From: CAISIP01 sp031367285
GTDB taxonomy: Bacteria > Pseudomonadota > Gammaproteobacteria > Burkholderiales > Burkholderiaceae_C
DNA: 6,904 nucleotides
Assembly: GCA_031367285.1 (NCBI GenBank)
Contig: JANLPN010000041.1
Coordinates: 1-6,904 of the forward strand
Reading direction: 5' to 3'
Numbering within the stretch: position 1 is the first letter of the stretch; the number at the start of each line of letters is the position of its first letter. Positions 5,142 through 6,904 of this stretch are shown one piece after another. Under the pieces are notes generated by a model. That model saw nothing but the letters and a program-made list of their open reading frames with translations, made no database searches and had not been told where the DNA came from. The translations under genes were made by a program, and so were the position numbers.

Positions 5142-6641
5142 TTGGCACGCAATCTTGCCGGCTCCAAAATGCGCGAGCGCCGCAAGTCGCTTGGCATCAC
5201 CCAGGTCAGCCTGGCCGGCAGGCTGGGTATATCCGCCTCCTATCTGAATCTGATTGAGGCCAACCGGCGCAATATCGGCGGCGCCCTGCTCAAGCGGATT
5301 GCCGACGAGCTGGGTGTGCCGATCGACCAGTTCGATGGCACGGCGCAACGCCGGCTGGTCGAAGACCTGGGCCTTATCTCGGCCGACTCCATCGTGGCGC
5401 CGCTGGCTCTGGAGCCGGCATCCGCCGCCGCACTGGTGTCGTCGCCACATGCCGGCTGGGCGCGTGCGCTGGTCAGCCTGCACCGCGCCTATCTCGATCG
5501 CAACGCGGCTTTCAATGCGATGTCGGACCGTCTCAACCACGACCCGGTGCTGGGTGAAACCGTTCACAACATGCTGACCCACGTGACCGCCATCCGGTCC
5601 GCGTCGGAGATCCTGGAAAGCGACGGCGGCATGGACTCCCGGCAACGCCAGCGTTTCGTGGACATCATCGCCCACGACAGTCGCAGGCTGTCGGACGTAT
5701 CGCGCAAAGTTGCCGGGCTTTTCACCAGATCGCAAACCGTGAGTTGGCCGATAAGCCCGACCGAGGAAATCGACGACTTTCTGGCTGAGCACGACAACCA
5801 TTTCCCGCGCCTCGAACAAGCCGCTGCGGATTTGCGCAAGGCGGCCGGCCTGGATGGCGAACATGCGGACGCGGCACTGACTCGCTACCTGGCGCACGTG
5901 CACGGCCTTGCATCAGCGCAGCCGGTACGGACCTTCAGGCTTGCGCAACGCGCGGCAGAGCTGGGTGCGCGCGACGCCATTGCCGCGGAAATCGGCGCAT
6001 CGCCATCCCTGGCTGTTTCAGCCGCAAAAGCGCGGGTTGAACGCGTATTGGCCTCGTATGTCGCAGGCGCGATGCTGATGCCGTATGCGGATTTCCATGC
6101 TGCGGCAGTCGCGACGCGTTACGACATCGACCGCCTCTGCGACACCTTCCACGCCAGCTTCGAGCAGGTATGCCACCGCTTGGTGACGCTGCGCCGGCCG
6201 GGCGCCGAAGGCGTACGCTTCGGTTTCATGCGCTCGGACCCCGCGGGGTACGCCGGCAAGCGGTTTGCGCTGCCGCAATGGCCCCAGCCACGGTATGGTC
6301 CGGCCTGCCCCTTGTGGGCGGTGTATGCGGCATTCCAAACGCCCGGCGGCACGGTCCGGCAACTGGCCGAGTTTCCGGGCGGTGAGCGTTACCTGCTGGT
6401 CGCCCGCGCGATCGAGAAGCAACGCGCCGCGTACGGCATGCCGCGCCACTTCATGTCCGTCATGCTGGTGTGCGAGGCCATGTATGCCGATCAACTGGTG
6501 TACGGCGATGGGCTGGACTTTTCTTCCGGCGCGCCCTCGACTCCGGTGGGGCCGGGATGTCGGGTCTGCACGCGCCAGGATTGCAACTACCGGCAGCAGG
6601 ACGCCGTCGTCGGCGTGTTCGCCCGCCCGGCCGGCTCATAG
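5142..6641 (+). CDS. XRE-family short-chain fatty acyl regulator with HisKA-like helix
   Basis: This is a 499-residue cytoplasmic DNA-binding regulator, divergent from the importer operon and so its likely controller. Residues about 5-66 form an XRE helix-turn-helix (SLAGRLGISASYLNLIEANR). The C-terminus (about 350-490) matches the ScfRs domain of RamB/PrpR/MccR-type regulators, which respond to short acyl-CoA metabolism: VRFGFMRSDPAGYAGKRF, GPACPLWAVYAAF, VYGDGLDF and CRVCTRQDC. Its cysteines C389, C444, C473, C476 and C481 could bind a metal or Fe-S cluster. Residues 303-350 (ASYVAGAMLMPYADF, FEQVCHRLVTL) match the tail of the IrrE-like domain common in this family, but no HExxH is present. 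Residues about 135-195 resemble a histidine-kinase dimerisation helix pair, with HNMLTHVTAIR (142-152) aligning to the H-box HELRTPLTAIR; no ATPase domain follows. Start TTG at 5142 is chosen from the ribosome site; TTG 5136 or ATG 5169 are alternatives. Family is confident; signal and targets are inferred. Confidence 0.9.
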   Translation: MARNLAGSKMRERRKSLGITQVSLAGRLGISASYLNLIEANRRNIGGALLKRIADELGVPIDQFDGTAQRRLVEDLGLISADSIVAPLALEPASAAALVSSPHAGWARALVSLHRAYLDRNAAFNAMSDRLNHDPVLGETVHNMLTHVTAIRSASEILESDGGMDSRQRQRFVDIIAHDSRRLSDVSRKVAGLFTRSQTVSWPISPTEEIDDFLAEHDNHFPRLEQAAADLRKAAGLDGEHADAALTRYLAHVHGLASAQPVRTFRLAQRAAELGARDAIAAEIGASPSLAVSAAKARVERVLASYVAGAMLMPYADFHAAAVATRYDIDRLCDTFHASFEQVCHRLVTLRRPGAEGVRFGFMRSDPAGYAGKRFALPQWPQPRYGPACPLWAVYAAFQTPGGTVRQLAEFPGGERYLLVARAIEKQRAAYGMPRHFMSVMLVCEAMYADQLVYGDGLDFSSGAPSTPVGPGCRVCTRQDCNYRQQDAVVGVFARPAGS

Positions 6642-6729
6642 GGTAAGCCTGTCGCCGCTTCGGGCCGCGGAGCGCTAGACTGGCTGTTGCTGCAGTAGCC
6701 GCAGGGCGGATGGCGCGGGCTCAATTACC

Positions 6730-6734
6730 AGGAG
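6730..6734 (+). promoter_or_regulatory. Ribosome binding site of the response regulator gene
   Basis: AGGAG lies 5 nt before the ATG at 6740 and supports that start. No convincing promoter is seen in the 98 nt between the two plus-strand genes, so read-through from the XRE regulator gene is plausible. Confidence 0.7.
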
Positions 6735-6739
6735 ACGGC

Positions 6740-6904
6740 ATGGGTGTGCGGGTACTGATCGTGGAAGACGAAGCCAACATCGTGGAGTCGCTGAGTTTCA
6801 TCTTGCGCCGCGAAGGCCACGAGGTGAGCAGTGTTGCCGACGGCGACGCTGCCTTGGCACGCTTGCGCGGCAACCATCCACCGGCTCTCGTGATTCTGGA
6901 TGTG
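6740..6904 (+). CDS. Response regulator, receiver domain (3' part missing)
   Basis: The first 55 residues of a two-component response regulator are visible before the right edge. VRVLIVEDE (3-11) is the first beta strand with the acidic pair E9/D10 (and E11) that binds Mg2+. FILRREGHEV (20-29) and ADGDAALARL (33-42) are the usual helix and turn of a CheY-like fold. VILDV ends at 55 with D54 as the expected phosphoacceptor aspartate. The output domain is outside the window, so whether it is OmpR-like, NarL-like or a lone receiver cannot be told. It follows the XRE regulator on the same strand after 98 nt and may be co-transcribed with it. A sensor kinase gene may follow downstream, but this is not visible. 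Confidence 0.93.
   Translation, partial: MGVRVLIVEDEANIVESLSFILRREGHEVSSVADGDAALARLRGNHPPALVILDV

Noticed and set aside
5127..5903. Minus-strand open frame (258 codons) opposite the XRE regulator
   Set aside because: It is antisense to a protein with unmistakable HTH and ScfRs motifs, has no recognisable fold and no convincing ribosome site.
6657..6673. Stem GCTTCG/CGGAGC after the regulator gene as a terminator
   Set aside because: The stem is short, includes a G-T pair and is not followed by a T run, so it is not a convincing intrinsic terminator.
1..6904. Insertion sequences, CRISPR arrays, tRNA or rRNA genes
   Set aside because: No regularly spaced direct repeats, no transposase-like protein, no terminal inverted repeats and no tRNA- or rRNA-like segment were seen.

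Overview
The window is GC-rich, densely coded DNA. Gene style (a Liv-type ABC operon, a short-chain-acyl XRE regulator and a two-component regulator packed together) suggests a proteobacterium, most likely a betaproteobacterium of the Burkholderiales/Alcaligenaceae kind. That placement is inference from protein style and codon use; nothing in the window proves the taxon.

Positions 1-4922 hold one tightly packed minus-strand operon for a branched-chain-amino-acid-type (HAAT/Liv) ABC importer. In transcription order it encodes a periplasmic substrate-binding protein with a twin-arginine-like signal (4922-3588), a LivH-type permease (3566-2550), a LivM-type permease (2546-1386), a LivG-type ATPase (GTG start, 1372-617) and a LivF-type ATPase (617 to beyond the left edge). 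Gaps are 21, 3 and 13 nt, followed by a 1-nt stop/start overlap, so this reads as one transcript making one complex.

Positions 4923-5141 form an AT-rich divergent control region. It has six copies of a GTCAA/TTGAC core, some arranged as inverted repeats, a CTTTCAAAG palindrome and a perfect plus-strand TATAAT.

On the plus strand, 5142-6641 encodes a 499-residue XRE-family regulator of the short-chain fatty acyl regulator type (RamB/PrpR/MccR-like). It has an N-terminal helix-turn-helix and a C-terminal cysteine-bearing ScfRs domain. Between them is a segment that reads like the dimerisation/phosphoacceptor helix of a histidine kinase, without any kinase ATPase domain. After a 98-nt gap, 6740 starts a response regulator receiver domain that runs off the right edge.

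Working model (inference): the XRE regulator binds the divergent region and controls the importer and itself in response to a short acyl-CoA or redox signal. The importer may take up a small carboxylate or related compound rather than an amino acid. The phosphoacceptor-like helix next to a receiver-domain gene raises the possibility of phosphorelay or docking cross-talk. This is the most unusual feature of the window.
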